The notes beneath the pieces were generated by a model. It searched no databases and was not told the DNA's origin. It saw only the letters and a program-made list of their open reading frames with translations. Both the position numbers and the translations under genes were made by a program. A stretch of DNA of 64,000 bases from Leptolyngbya sp. FACHB-261. GTDB taxonomy: Bacteria > Cyanobacteriota > Cyanobacteriia > FACHB-261. Location of the stretch: positions 44,297 to 108,296 of the forward strand of contig NZ_JACJPL010000032.1 of NCBI RefSeq assembly GCF_014696065.1, in the 5' to 3' direction. Numbering within the stretch: position 1 is the first letter of the stretch; every line of letters starts with the position of its first letter. Positions 37,689 through 47,499 of the stretch are shown here, piece after piece.

Positions 37689-40600
37689 ATGGCCCGAATC
37701 ATAGGCACACTTGGCAATGATGCTCTGTCTGGAACTGTAAGAGACGATGTCATTGAGGGCCTGGGTGGAAACGATACTCTTCTGGGATTAGAAGGCAACG
37801 ACGCTTTATTCGGTGGTGACGGCAATGACCGCCTTGATGGAGGTCCGGGCAATGATGCTCTCAATGGAGAAACAGGCAACGATACGCTGATTAGCGATGC
37901 ACAAGGTGGTCGTGTCCTTAGGGGTGGTGCTGGCAACGATGTTTACGTCATTAGCAACATCACTGATTTAATTGTTGAAGATGTAGGGGCTGGCATTGAT
38001 ACAGTTCGCTCGCTTCAAAATTTTGAGTTAGAGCCAACCTTAGAGAACTTGGTTTTAACAGGAACGGCGATTCGAGGTCTTGGCAATAACCTTAATAACC
38101 GAGTTACAGGTAACCTCCAGGGCAATTTTTTGCTAGGCCGAGCTGGTGATGATGTCATGATCGGCAATGGGGGCAATGACTTCATTAATGGAGGTACTGG
38201 CAATGACAACCTCAACGGCAACTTTGATGACGACACTCTGCGCGGTGCGGCGGGGCAAGACACAGTTGAGGGTGGTAGCGGCGATGATCTAATCTTTGGC
38301 AATGACGCATCTTTCAATGTAGATGGCAGTGTCAATCTGCTGGTAGACAACGGCGATGCCAGGGACCAGATTAATGGCGGCAACGGCAGTGACGTTATCT
38401 TCGGTGGTCTTGGCAATGATTCAATCACAGGGGGCAACGATGATGATGGCATCATTGGTGGCTCGGGGCTTGACACCCTGGTTGGGGGTAATGGCAATGA
38501 TGAGCTTTTTGGCAGTGGCATTGAGAACAGCTCTGGTAACCTGAATAACTTTGTCGGTAGATTCAGGGGAGCAGGCGGTTTAGTTACTGTCTCCTTTGAG
38601 AACGACGGACGGGATGTTCTAATTGGTGGCGAGGGTAATGATCGTTATGTTGTTACTGCCGCTGATGTTATTGATGAAAGCTTTGTCGATAGAAACAGAG
38701 ATGGTCGCGATGATGATATAGACACTGTTTCCACTGGAGTCGATTGGGAGCTGGGCGAAAACCTGGAGAATCTCTCCTTTCTAATCGGCTCAGATGCGGT
38801 TCGAGGCACTGGCAATAGGCTTGCGAATATCATCGAAGGTAATAGCAGAAACAATATCCTCTCTGGTGGCCTGGGTAGCGATCGAATCTTTGGCGATGCC
38901 AGTGAAGGAGGTTTCGGCAATGACACGATCAACGGCGATGAAGGGAATGATTTTCTAGTCGGAGATGACTTAGGTTCTGACGATACTACTCTGGGACAAG
39001 CCCTCACAGACCCAATAACCTTTTTTACGGGAGACGGCAACGACACGATCAATGGTGGCGATGGCAGAGACACGCTAGTCGGTGCCGGTGGCAGTAATGT
39101 TCTAAACGGCGGTGCAAATGACGATTTCTACTTCGTCACCAGTAACAGCGATCTGATCCGAGAGGGCCAAAACGGAGGTCGAGATAGCGTTAACTCTTTT
39201 GTTGACTTCACCTTAACTGCAGGTAGTGAGATAGAAGAACTCAGGGTGAGACAACTGGGCATTACCGGCTTTGGGAACGAATTCAATAACGTCATTCGAG
39301 TTGATATCGGCAATGTCTTTGTTGGCACTTCTGGCGACAATTTTTTAGTGGGTACTGACACTGAAGATGTCTTTTATGGGGGTGCGGGGAATGACACTCT
39401 GTTTGGTTTCGCCGGCGATGACACCTTTATTGCTGGCACGGGCAATGACACAGCGAGCGGTGGCGATGGCAGCGATACCTTTGAGGCTGGCGATGGCAAC
39501 GACACGATCGATGGCGATGCGGGAAGTGACACGATCAACGGCGATGCGGGCGACGATACATTAAATGGCGGAGGCGATAGTGACCGGCTGAATGGCGGCG
39601 TTGGCAATGACATTTTGAGTGGAGGCACGGGGGATGATGTTTATACAGTTGAGAATCCCCTTGATCAAGTCATCGAAGCGATTAATGAGGGCAATGACAC
39701 AGTTCGCACCAACTTCAACTACAGCTTATTAACCACAGCTGATGTTGAAAACCTGGTCCTAACAGGCGCAATTGCAACCCTAGGAACAGGCAACGAGCTC
39801 AACAACACGATTACCGGTAATATCACAGCCAATACGCTGACCGGCAATGGGGGCAATGACACGCTGGGGGGTGGCGGCGGCAACGACACCTTAACGGGTG
39901 GCCTTGGAGACGATTCTTTTGCCTTCTTAACCGGCAGCAGCTTCTCTGCGACAGCCTTTGGCATTGATACAATCTCTGACTTTGCTGTTGGTGTTGACAG
40001 CATTGTTCTGGGCGAAACGACCTTTTCGGCCCTTCAAAGTGCAATTGACAATGGCTTTAGTGTGGCGACCGAATTTGCAACCGTCACCAGTGATGCAGCA
40101 GCGGCCACTAGTGCAGCTTTTATTGTCTACAACACAGCAAACGGCAATTTGTTCTACAACTCAGATGGAGCAACGGTTGGGTTCGGTACTGGAGCACAGT
40201 TTGCAGTCCTCACCAATCGTGCCAATATCTCAGCGGCAGACTTTGAAATTAGCGCGAGTACGGGTACAGATGTAGACATTACACAACCTGAAACTATCCC
40301 TGTTATAGAGAACAGCAACCTTCTCAATGGCGGCGGCGGTGACGATACGCTCACAGGTGGAGTTGGCAATGACCGGGTGATTGGGGGAGCAGGGAATGAC
40401 CGTCTGGTTAGCAGTCTGGGCACTGACGTTTTATCCGGGGGAGATGGGGATGACATCTACTTCATCAGTGCACTAACGACAAATGTTGATAACCTGTCGC
40501 TCACGACCACTATCTTCGAGCGAGCTAATGCTGGTATTGATACCGTTCGTTCAGCAATTAGCTATGAGCTGGGCAGCAATTTAGAAAGATTATTTCTGCT

Positions 40601-41309
40601 AGGCAACTCAGAGATTAACGGCGTTGGTAATGACCTAAACAATACGCTGACTGGCAACGCCCAGGCTAATACTCTCGTTGGACGAGGTGGCAATGACACA
40701 ATTGAGGGTGGTAATGGCAATGACACCGCGATTGGTGATCTTGGCGATGATGTTTTGAGCGGCCAGGGCGGCTTCGATGCGCTGGTCGGCGGTGCTGGCA
40801 ATGATGCCTTATATGGCGGTGCTGGCAACGATGTTCTGCGAGGTCAAGACAACAATGACACCCTGGTTGGGGCCTTCGGTAACGATAACTTAATCGGGGG
40901 CGGGGGCAATGATCAACTCAACAGTGGCGCTGGCGCTGATTCCCATACTTTCCTATCCAATCGTCGCTTCAACACAGCTGATTTTGGTATAGACACGATC
41001 GTGGGCTTTGTGAGTGATATCGACAAGATTTCTCTGAACAAGGGCTCTTTCCAAGCTTTGGCCAGCGTGGTGGGCAGTGGCTTCAGCGTGGCCAGTGAAT
41101 TTGCCAAAGTAGGCAGTGATGCAGCGGCGGCCAGCAGTACAGCACTCATTGTTTACAACACCTCGAACGGCAACTTGTTCTACAACCTCAATCGGGCAGG
41201 AGCAGGGTTTGCCAACGTGGCAGGGGAAGGTGGCCAATTTGCCGTCCTAGCCGGTGCCTCTCTGCTCAATGCTTCTGATTTCCAAATTGGCAATTTGGTA
41301 GATGCCTAG
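37689..41309 (+). CDS. Large RTX (hemolysin-type calcium-binding repeat) protein
   Basis: 1206 residues, probably exported by the adjacent type I system. The start follows a GAGGAG site by 10 nt. Nearly the whole protein is blocks of the G-G-x-G-x-D-x-L nonapeptide (GGDGNDRLDGGPGNDALNGE, GGNGSDVIFGGLGNDSITGG), which bind Ca2+ and fold outside the cell. Between blocks are strand segments (NLVLTGTAIRGLGNNLNNRV) repeated several times. A domain at about 742-856 (FGIDTISDFAVGVDSIVL, FIVYNTANGNLFYNSDG) recurs at the C-terminus (about 1083-1206). No protease, lipase or toxin catalytic domain was seen, so an adhesive or S-layer-like role is possible. It is acidic throughout, with no signal peptide, as expected for this route. 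Confidence 0.92.
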   Translation: MARIIGTLGNDALSGTVRDDVIEGLGGNDTLLGLEGNDALFGGDGNDRLDGGPGNDALNGETGNDTLISDAQGGRVLRGGAGNDVYVISNITDLIVEDVGAGIDTVRSLQNFELEPTLENLVLTGTAIRGLGNNLNNRVTGNLQGNFLLGRAGDDVMIGNGGNDFINGGTGNDNLNGNFDDDTLRGAAGQDTVEGGSGDDLIFGNDASFNVDGSVNLLVDNGDARDQINGGNGSDVIFGGLGNDSITGGNDDDGIIGGSGLDTLVGGNGNDELFGSGIENSSGNLNNFVGRFRGAGGLVTVSFENDGRDVLIGGEGNDRYVVTAADVIDESFVDRNRDGRDDDIDTVSTGVDWELGENLENLSFLIGSDAVRGTGNRLANIIEGNSRNNILSGGLGSDRIFGDASEGGFGNDTINGDEGNDFLVGDDLGSDDTTLGQALTDPITFFTGDGNDTINGGDGRDTLVGAGGSNVLNGGANDDFYFVTSNSDLIREGQNGGRDSVNSFVDFTLTAGSEIEELRVRQLGITGFGNEFNNVIRVDIGNVFVGTSGDNFLVGTDTEDVFYGGAGNDTLFGFAGDDTFIAGTGNDTASGGDGSDTFEAGDGNDTIDGDAGSDTINGDAGDDTLNGGGDSDRLNGGVGNDILSGGTGDDVYTVENPLDQVIEAINEGNDTVRTNFNYSLLTTADVENLVLTGAIATLGTGNELNNTITGNITANTLTGNGGNDTLGGGGGNDTLTGGLGDDSFAFLTGSSFSATAFGIDTISDFAVGVDSIVLGETTFSALQSAIDNGFSVATEFATVTSDAAAATSAAFIVYNTANGNLFYNSDGATVGFGTGAQFAVLTNRANISAADFEISASTGTDVDITQPETIPVIENSNLLNGGGGDDTLTGGVGNDRVIGGAGNDRLVSSLGTDVLSGGDGDDIYFISALTTNVDNLSLTTTIFERANAGIDTVRSAISYELGSNLERLFLLGNSEINGVGNDLNNTLTGNAQANTLVGRGGNDTIEGGNGNDTAIGDLGDDVLSGQGGFDALVGGAGNDALYGGAGNDVLRGQDNNDTLVGAFGNDNLIGGGGNDQLNSGAGADSHTFLSNRRFNTADFGIDTIVGFVSDIDKISLNKGSFQALASVVGSGFSVASEFAKVGSDAAAASSTALIVYNTSNGNLFYNLNRAGAGFANVAGEGGQFAVLAGASLLNASDFQIGNLVDA

Positions 41310-41353
41310 TGAGTTGATTCTCATTCGTAATCTCATAGCCTAATGAGCAAAAA

Positions 41354-41386
41354 AGCAGGGCTGCGAAGTTTGCAGCCCTGCTTTTT
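41354..41386. terminator. Bidirectional intrinsic terminator between convergent RTX genes
   Basis: An 11-bp perfect stem AGCAGGGCTGC / GCAGCCCTGCT closes a 7-nt loop. It is flanked by an A-run on the left and a T-run on the right, so it can end transcripts from both directions. It sits between the converging stops at 41309 and 41418. Confidence 0.9.
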
Positions 41387-41417
41387 ATTGGTTCACTTTT
41401 TGGGTCACTTTGAATTT

Positions 41418-44400
41418 CTAGCTAAGGCTGAAATCAGCACTGGTAATGATGCTGGCTTGAGTAGTTTTGAGGATGGCTAGCACTTCACTAGTGCCTTGGA
41501 GAACCAACAACGTATCTTGTTGGTTGCTGCCGGAGCCTTGGACAATTGCTAGCTGGGCAAACGCTAAACCACCGGACAAAATTAGGCGGTCTTGACCATC
41601 GGCAAAGTCTAAGATCGTGTCTGTGCCTGAGTTGGGAGCCAAAACAAACTGGTCACTGCCCCTGCCGCCGGTGAGGGCGTCGGTGCCGAGACCACCTTCA
41701 AGCAAGTCATCGCCGTTCCCACCCAGCAGTTGGTCGTTGCCGACTTCGCCCAGAAGGACATCATTGCCATTACCCCCATCAAGACTGTCGCTGCCATTGC
41801 CGCCTCTGAGCGTGTCGCTGCCGTTACCACCGCTGATTGCATCTCTACCAGAAGTGCCGTTGAGACTGTCGCTGCCATTGCCGCCATTGAGCACAGTGAG
41901 CGTACTGGACAAGCCGAGACCAACGACGACTGGATCATGGTCAGATGAGCGATAGGGCGTTGGAGTATAGAGATCTGGGGACTGGTTAGCACCTTTGAAC
42001 TCCAGGTTGTAGTCAAGGATCCTGGGCTCGTCAGCATTGATGTGCCATTCGGTTGCTCCAGTTACTTGAGCGCTGAGTTCGGAGGTGGTAAAGGCGTGAT
42101 CTAAGCGCCCAGACTGCCCGTCAAAGACAAAGGAGTAAGGGTTAGGTATGAAGCGCCCCAATTCATCCACTAGCCCACCAGAGCGCAGCACATCAATGGG
42201 ATCTTCCTCGCCGTAGGCGTTCAAATCGCCAATGACTAACACGTCATTGTCAGTAGAGGCAGCTTTGACTTCGTTGATGAAGCCAAGTAGCGCTTGCGCT
42301 TGCTGCACACGCTGGGCGTTGAAAGCTCCTTGACCGTCCCCCTGGTCAGCATCTGGGCCAGTGCCCTCGCCGCTTTTGGATTTGAAGTGGTTGACAACTG
42401 CTGTGAACGTCTCCCCCGTGTCGTTGGAGACAAAGGTCTGCGCGACCGGTAGACGATTGTAGATGGCGTCGGTATCGCTAAGGGACGGACCAACTGGTGT
42501 AACCTCACCAGGCTTGTAAATCAGCGCAACTTTGATGGCATCAGTACCAGTGCCAGTGGCCGGATCGCGAATGTAGTCGTAACTGCCTGCACCGGCCGCA
42601 GCGTTAAGACGGGAGACTAAGTCAGCAATGGCTGAGTTGGGTCCATCGCCATCGTTTTCGACTTCAATCAGGCCCAAAACATCAGCATCAATCGCCGTGA
42701 TTGCGCTGACAATTTTGGCGCTCTGACGCTCAAATTCCTGAGGAGTATTGGCACCTCGGGCTGTGGGGAAGCCACCACCCAGGCCATCACCATTGAAATA
42801 ATTCAAAACGTTAAAGCTAGCAACTTTTACATTGCCGCCAACTGGATCTGGTGCAGCCGTACGCGGATTGGTCTGAGCGAAATCGGGATCAACTGTCGGC
42901 TGGAGCCGGTAATTGTTGAAGCCATAGCCCAGAACACCTGTGAGGTTGGTTGTTGTGTCACCCACTCGCAGCGTGTTGTTGGCGTTGAGGAAGGGAATCG
43001 TGGTTGGGTTCTGAACACTGCTGCCATCATCGAGCAGGATGCTGCGACGGTCATTGAGGCTCTGCTGGTCTGTGACCGCAGCAACATTGTTCTCGTTGTT
43101 CTCAGTTTCAGCGGTTGGGATATCGGTGGGATCAATTGAATTGGTAGGGTTAAACAGCCGTCCTTCTGATGACAGCAGCAGTTCACCGAAGCGAGCCAGG
43201 TTAAAGTTTTCAGTGACGGTTAGAGTTTCTGGAAAGGTGACCAGCATCCCCTCGTAACTTTCCAGATCACTGGTTGTTGCAACTGGCAAATCGAGCGTGA
43301 TAGGTGCAATGGCTCCTGTTCCTAACACATTAGCGTTGCTGCCTGTGATTTGAGTTTGGCCAAAACTTTCAGCAACCGTACCTGTTACCTGTACCAGTTG
43401 ACCTACTGTGACGTCAGAGCCCGTGAAGGTAACGAAAATGCCATCCGAGGTTGAACTATTGCCATCACCCGTTGCATCTTGAACGAAGAAGCCGCCCAAT
43501 TGGTTGCTAGCCTGAAAATCGCCTGTAACCACTCCTTGAAACGTGACCGTTTGACCTACAACAGAACTAGCAGCACCACTGCCCTGAATGTTGTAGATCG
43601 GGGTGAGCGCAACGTCGTTGTCGGTGATGCTGACGCTGAGATTAGGAATCGGGGTGAGCGTATTGGAATAAGCGGGGTCAACACTGCTGGTGATCGTGTG
43701 GCTAATGATGCCCGTATGCGGTGAACCCTCAGGGCTTGTATCATTGACAGCTTTAACCGTAATCGTCTGTGGGTTGGTACTGTCTAGGGTTAAAGTCACT
43801 GAGTTAGAGAAACCCAAGCCATTGGAGCTAAGCTGCATTTGTCCATCAGCAGCGATCGTAATTTCGACAGGGCCAGTTGGCGCAGAGTTTAGGGCAATCG
43901 TGTAGGTGTCAGTTGTCTCGCCTGCCTCGTTGACAGTGGTACTGCCGCCTGATTCAGCAATCGTTACCCGGGCGGTAGTTCCGCCGCTAAAGTTTTGTCC
44001 TGTATTAACCGCACTGTAGGTGCCAGGGGCGGGAGCAGACCAGGTAAAGTCTTCGTAGGTCGTGCCAGTACCACCGAGTTGTAGAGATTGACCCAATGGT
44101 TCAGAGCCAACCTCCGTTCTGCCAATATCAGTGCTGGTCAGGCCATTGGCTGGCCCGCCTACTGCCGTGAAGGTGCCTTCATAGCTAAGAAATTGCACCA
44201 CTGTGTTACTAGAATTAACCAGCGCAATGCCATCTGGCGAACCATTCTGAATGCCATTAGATGGGTAGGCAAAAAAGAGTGTACCGAAGCCGTTTTGTTG
44301 GTCAGGAATGACGCCGCTAAGCGCACGAGTGTCATAAACAGCGCCGCCATTGCCGTTGTAGAGAACCAGACTCCAGCCCGAAAGATCGGTGCCTGCTAGA

Positions 44401-44480
44401 CCGGCAATCTCTATGCCTTCATTGGCATCAGTTCCTGTATTGTCGTAGTGAAATTCGTTGATAAAAACACTAGTTGCCAT
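41418..44480 (-). CDS. ExeM/NucH-type extracellular endonuclease with LTD and RTX tail
   Basis: 1020 residues after a good AGGAG site. Domains in order: lamin-tail-like domain (1-130, [20 protein letters not shown]); a Calx/Ig-like segment (about 170-300, [11 protein letters not shown]); an OB-fold-like region (about 300-420, [20 protein letters not shown]). The endonuclease/exonuclease/phosphatase domain covers about 545-870, with [53 protein letters not shown] and [13 protein letters not shown], which hold its catalytic Glu, Asp, Asn and His. Five or so RTX nonapeptides (about 885-970) and a C-terminal sheet motif ([15 protein letters not shown]) follow. It probably degrades extracellular DNA for phosphate or biofilm turnover. 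It lacks a signal peptide and fits the type I system nearby. Confidence 0.92.
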   Translation of the reverse strand: MATSVFINEFHYDNTGTDANEGIEIAGLAGTDLSGWSLVLYNGNGGAVYDTRALSGVIPDQQNGFGTLFFAYPSNGIQNGSPDGIALVNSSNTVVQFLSYEGTFTAVGGPANGLTSTDIGRTEVGSEPLGQSLQLGGTGTTYEDFTWSAPAPGTYSAVNTGQNFSGGTTARVTIAESGGSTTVNEAGETTDTYTIALNSAPTGPVEITIAADGQMQLSSNGLGFSNSVTLTLDSTNPQTITVKAVNDTSPEGSPHTGIISHTITSSVDPAYSNTLTPIPNLSVSITDNDVALTPIYNIQGSGAASSVVGQTVTFQGVVTGDFQASNQLGGFFVQDATGDGNSSTSDGIFVTFTGSDVTVGQLVQVTGTVAESFGQTQITGSNANVLGTGAIAPITLDLPVATTSDLESYEGMLVTFPETLTVTENFNLARFGELLLSSEGRLFNPTNSIDPTDIPTAETENNENNVAAVTDQQSLNDRRSILLDDGSSVQNPTTIPFLNANNTLRVGDTTTNLTGVLGYGFNNYRLQPTVDPDFAQTNPRTAAPDPVGGNVKVASFNVLNYFNGDGLGGGFPTARGANTPQEFERQSAKIVSAITAIDADVLGLIEVENDGDGPNSAIADLVSRLNAAAGAGSYDYIRDPATGTGTDAIKVALIYKPGEVTPVGPSLSDTDAIYNRLPVAQTFVSNDTGETFTAVVNHFKSKSGEGTGPDADQGDGQGAFNAQRVQQAQALLGFINEVKAASTDNDVLVIGDLNAYGEEDPIDVLRSGGLVDELGRFIPNPYSFVFDGQSGRLDHAFTTSELSAQVTGATEWHINADEPRILDYNLEFKGANQSPDLYTPTPYRSSDHDPVVVGLGLSSTLTVLNGGNGSDSLNGTSGRDAISGGNGSDTLRGGNGSDSLDGGNGNDVLLGEVGNDQLLGGNGDDLLEGGLGTDALTGGRGSDQFVLAPNSGTDTILDFADGQDRLILSGGLAFAQLAIVQGSGSNQQDTLLVLQGTSEVLAILKTTQASIITSADFSLS

Positions 44481-45114
44481 GAAGTTCTCCTGATGGGTTG
44501 AGAAAACAAGCTATGGGTTAGCACTAAAAACCGTTGCCCTAGTTCGCAGGGCGTTAGAGGCTGCTTGGTTACTTGCTCAAGCAGCCGCATGCAGCGATAG
44601 AATGGTCCTTATTTCAACGGCTCAAACCAATACAAGTTGCTCACTCAAAGTATTCACGAACTGGCCAATCTCTTGAGCAGTTACGAGAGTTTACCGAGCC
44701 TTAATCCATGCTTAAAGTAGCCCTGACTCCGCTTCGAAAGATAACACTTAGATCTAGATTTTCTAAAGTGTTTATTGTCAAAAAATCTGTAAAGGCTGGG
44801 TAGAGCTCACATAAAGATCCTGTAAAGTGCTCTGCAATACATCGATTAGTCTTGCCTTAAAATCACATCTAAGGAATGCGAAACTGGTGTTTTTGCAACA
44901 GTTAAAAACCGATAGCTAACTTGGTTTTTATTGCGGTTCTGCTAATAAGTGACAAATAAATAAATCTCCAAGAAGCAATTTCTTCTGCACAATCAAAGCC
45001 TTTGATTGTGCATGGTTTTGAAAAAATACTATTCCGGCTCAAGCTCGGATCTGTTCAACTTCAGGTCCAGCCCCTAGAATAACGGGGTGAATTGGCCTAA
45101 GAAGAACTCTGCCG
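44481..45114. other. Intergenic region, 634 nt, divergent promoters
   Basis: No gene recognised. It holds an imperfect inverted repeat AACACTTAGA / TCTAAAGTGTT near 44743-44773 and a near-perfect palindrome at 44986-45012. It should carry promoters for the nuclease gene (minus) and the hypothetical at 45115 (plus). Confidence 0.5.
44986..45012. repeat. 27-bp near-perfect palindrome
   Basis: Arms TGCACAATCAAAG and CTTTGATTGTGCA meet around a single C. It could be an operator for a dimeric regulator or a hairpin. It lies 103 nt upstream of the 45115 gene. A shorter inverted repeat AGAAG / CTTCT abuts it on the left. Confidence 0.75.
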
Positions 45115-45882
45115 ATGGCAATCATTGCACTCAAAGCCTGGTATTTGCGACAGTACGAGCCTCTGCCTGAGTTGGAGAGACGCCCTCACGACTTGCGTTT
45201 GAGCAAGCAAAGCCTTCTCAAATCGGGGTTGCGGGCCGATTTTCTAGATGACAGTGCACAGGTGCGGACCTCTGAATGGTTCCAGAGCTACCTACAGGGC
45301 GACCTAGTGGAGTTCTATATCGAGGGCAGTGGTGGCTATGTCATCTCCAACATTGACCTGATCAGTCACGAAATTTATTTCACCAAACGGGAAGTTTTGG
45401 CCCATCTGGACCCTACCCTTTTCTTTTGCTATCAGACCCAATACCCCGAGGCGAGCGAAACCATTCGCAGTGAACTACAAGACATCCTGGCCAGCATCAA
45501 CCAGCGCTCCCGTCTGGCCCTGAAGCTTGAGGAATCCCATCGGCTTACAGATGGCCCCACCCGTCTAGAAAGCACGGTGACTCGCAAATTGCGGCGCAGT
45601 TTGCTCTTTATCGCGGATGTCACCCCAATCAGTCAGCTCAACGGCGAGCCACCCCTGCTGCTTCCCAGCCCTCAAGTCACGGTCGAGGTGGGCTATGCCC
45701 TGGAGTGCAAGCGGCCTGAGCAGATTTTATTGCTGCAACTGAATCGCAAAGATTTACCTGGGCAGTTCCCGTTCGACCTGCCGATCCAGCAGCGCCTGAA
45801 CTTCGCTAACCCCAAAGAACTGCACAAATTTCTACCCGCCGCGATTGAAACTCAGCTCTCCCGCTTCAACTTGCTCACCTAA
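45115..45882 (+). CDS. Hypothetical protein with TIR-like/nucleotide-binding C-terminal domain
   Basis: 255 residues. The N-terminal half (MAIIALKAWYLRQYEPLPEL to LAHLDPTLFFCYQTQYPEAS) is of unknown type. The C-terminal half has LRRSLLFIADVTPI followed by VTVEVGYALECKRPEQILLL. A D-x-T strand followed by a V-x-V-E-V-G-Y-A helix start is the pattern of small TIR-like or deoxyribosyltransferase-like folds found in signalling and anti-phage proteins. That link is my inference from motif shape. It is probably co-transcribed with the 92-residue gene 74 nt downstream. Confidence 0.7.
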   Translation: MAIIALKAWYLRQYEPLPELERRPHDLRLSKQSLLKSGLRADFLDDSAQVRTSEWFQSYLQGDLVEFYIEGSGGYVISNIDLISHEIYFTKREVLAHLDPTLFFCYQTQYPEASETIRSELQDILASINQRSRLALKLEESHRLTDGPTRLESTVTRKLRRSLLFIADVTPISQLNGEPPLLLPSPQVTVEVGYALECKRPEQILLLQLNRKDLPGQFPFDLPIQQRLNFANPKELHKFLPAAIETQLSRFNLLT

Positions 45883-45956
45883 CTTACAGGCCTAAAGCGC
45901 TATTTCTGGGGGTCACGCACCATAATAAGTGTGCTCTAAGCGAGGAGAAGGATGTC

Positions 45957-46235
45957 ATGACGAGCAGCGTAGATCGCACCAAGCGCACCCGTAAGCCCAG
46001 CGAGTACCTCATTCACATCATGTTGGAAGGTGGGCATCGGCAAGAGGTGCGCTTCGCGGAGATTCAGGATTTTCAGAAGTGGTACAGCGGGGAGCTGGTT
46101 CCCAAGTCCAGTTCCAACGATTTCATCAGCGTGCCCATCAAGAACGTAGAGGGTGAGTTTATGGTGGTTCGGCCCTCGCGCGTGTTAGCTATTCGGGTGG
46201 AACCAGTCTTCTCCTCTAGCGTCGAGCGCTATTGA
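45957..46235 (+). CDS. Conserved hypothetical protein
   Basis: 92 residues, soluble and basic at the N-terminus (DRTKRTRKPSEYLIHIMLEG), then RFAEIQDFQKWYSGELVPKS and EGEFMVVRPSRVLAIRVEPV. The strand-rich pattern suggests a small beta or OB-like fold. The start follows AGGAGAAGG, a strong ribosome site, so it is well supported as a gene. Function not recognised. Confidence 0.7.
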   Translation: MTSSVDRTKRTRKPSEYLIHIMLEGGHRQEVRFAEIQDFQKWYSGELVPKSSSNDFISVPIKNVEGEFMVVRPSRVLAIRVEPVFSSSVERY

Positions 46236-46271
46236 GAAGACGACTCGAACGCCTTAGTCTGTAACTCCTAC

Positions 46272-46319
46272 CCGAAACCCCTGCCTGAAACCCCCGTCCG
46301 AAACCCCCGTCCGAAACCC
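46272..46319. repeat. 13-bp tandem repeats before mltA
   Basis: Almost four copies of the unit CCGAAACCCCCGT, with small changes, run up to 9 nt before the mltA start codon. The run is C-rich on the plus strand and takes the place where a ribosome site would be expected. Confidence 0.8.
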
Positions 46320-46327
46320 TTAGTTGG

Positions 46328-47464
46328 ATGAAAACATTGCTCCCAGCAGCACTTCTCACTATGGTGCTGTTTTCTGGGGGGCCTACCCTGGCTCAAGTGC
46401 CCCCCACTCCCTCCACTCGAGTGTTATCGCCGGTCCCGCCAGCGAAACTCCCGCCCGAATTAGGGCTCGATGAGCAACTCGCCAGCGACCGCACTGCTCT
46501 GCTACAGGCGATCGACCATAGCCTGCAATATCTGCGGGCACCCAGTTCCCAGGTTCGCTATCGGGACTTAGCGATTCCGGGTATCACGCATGAGCGTGTG
46601 GTACGCAGTCTGGTGCGCTTTCGGCAATTGTTGCTGGACTCACCATCGCCCCATGCCCTACAAACAGCTGTGCGGCGCGAGTTTGAACTCTACCAGTCTG
46701 TCGGCTTTGACCGACAGGGAACCGTCGCCTTTACCGGCTATTTTGAGCCGACCTATCGGGCGAGTCGTCAGCCCACCTCTGAGTATCGCTATCCGCTCTA
46801 TCAACTGCCCCAGAACTTCGCGCAATGGTCTAAACCCAATCCTAGTCGGGCGGAATTAGAAAGCGGCCCACTGTTACGAGGGCTGGAGCTAGTCTGGCTG
46901 CGCGACCGCTTGGAAGCATTTCTGGTTCATGTTCAAGGCTCAGCCCGTTTGCAAATGACCGACGGCACGGTGATGAGTATCGGTTATGCGGGCAAAACCG
47001 ACCAGCCTTATACCGGCCTCGGGCGTGAGTTAGTTCGCGATGGCAAAATTCGTCAGGAAGACCTGAATCTGCCAGTTCTGATCCGCTACTTCCAGCAGAA
47101 CCCCAGCCAACTGGATATCTACTTACCCCGCAATCGCAGCTTTGTTTTCTTTCGCGAAACCAATGGCGCTCCGGCAACCGGCAGTTTGGGCGTTCCAGTC
47201 ACGACTTGGCGCTCAATTGCTACAGACCGCAGCCTGATGCCACCCGGCGCTCTAGCCCTGATTCAGAGCACCTTGCCTATCCCCAATGCTAGTGGCCAGC
47301 TAGAGCAGGTTTGGGTCAGTCGCTATCTGCTTGACCAAGACACGGGCGGTGCAATCCGAGGTGCCGGTCGGGTAGATGTTTTTATGGGCACTGGCTCTCA
47401 AGCGGAAGCACAGGCTGGGCTAACCAATGCCTACGGCAGGCTTTACTATCTGCTGCTGCGCTGA
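46328..47464 (+). CDS. mltA: Membrane-bound lytic murein transglycosylase A
   Basis: Cleaves peptidoglycan glycan strands to 1,6-anhydromuropeptides during wall turnover. The protein has 378 residues with an N-terminal signal peptide (LLPAALLTMVLFSGGPTLAQ). The MltA domain has FTGYFEPTYRASRQPTSEYR, FLVHVQGSARLQMTDGTVMS and SIGYAGKTDQPYTGLGRELV. The C-terminal 3D domain has LDQDTGGAIRGAGRVDVFMG, with the catalytic Asp. There is no lipobox cysteine after the signal peptide, so it is probably soluble periplasmic rather than a lipoprotein. Confidence 0.94.
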   Translation: MKTLLPAALLTMVLFSGGPTLAQVPPTPSTRVLSPVPPAKLPPELGLDEQLASDRTALLQAIDHSLQYLRAPSSQVRYRDLAIPGITHERVVRSLVRFRQLLLDSPSPHALQTAVRREFELYQSVGFDRQGTVAFTGYFEPTYRASRQPTSEYRYPLYQLPQNFAQWSKPNPSRAELESGPLLRGLELVWLRDRLEAFLVHVQGSARLQMTDGTVMSIGYAGKTDQPYTGLGRELVRDGKIRQEDLNLPVLIRYFQQNPSQLDIYLPRNRSFVFFRETNGAPATGSLGVPVTTWRSIATDRSLMPPGALALIQSTLPIPNASGQLEQVWVSRYLLDQDTGGAIRGAGRVDVFMGTGSQAEAQAGLTNAYGRLYYLLLR

Positions 47465-47499
47465 TTCTTAATGAGCTGATTATTTCAATTATTTCCGGC

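Noticed and set aside
38015..40828. Several minus-strand ORFs of 70-170 codons inside the RTX gene
   Set aside because: They are Ser/Pro/Leu-rich antisense readings of GGxGxD repeats with no family likeness. The plus frame is a clear RTX protein.
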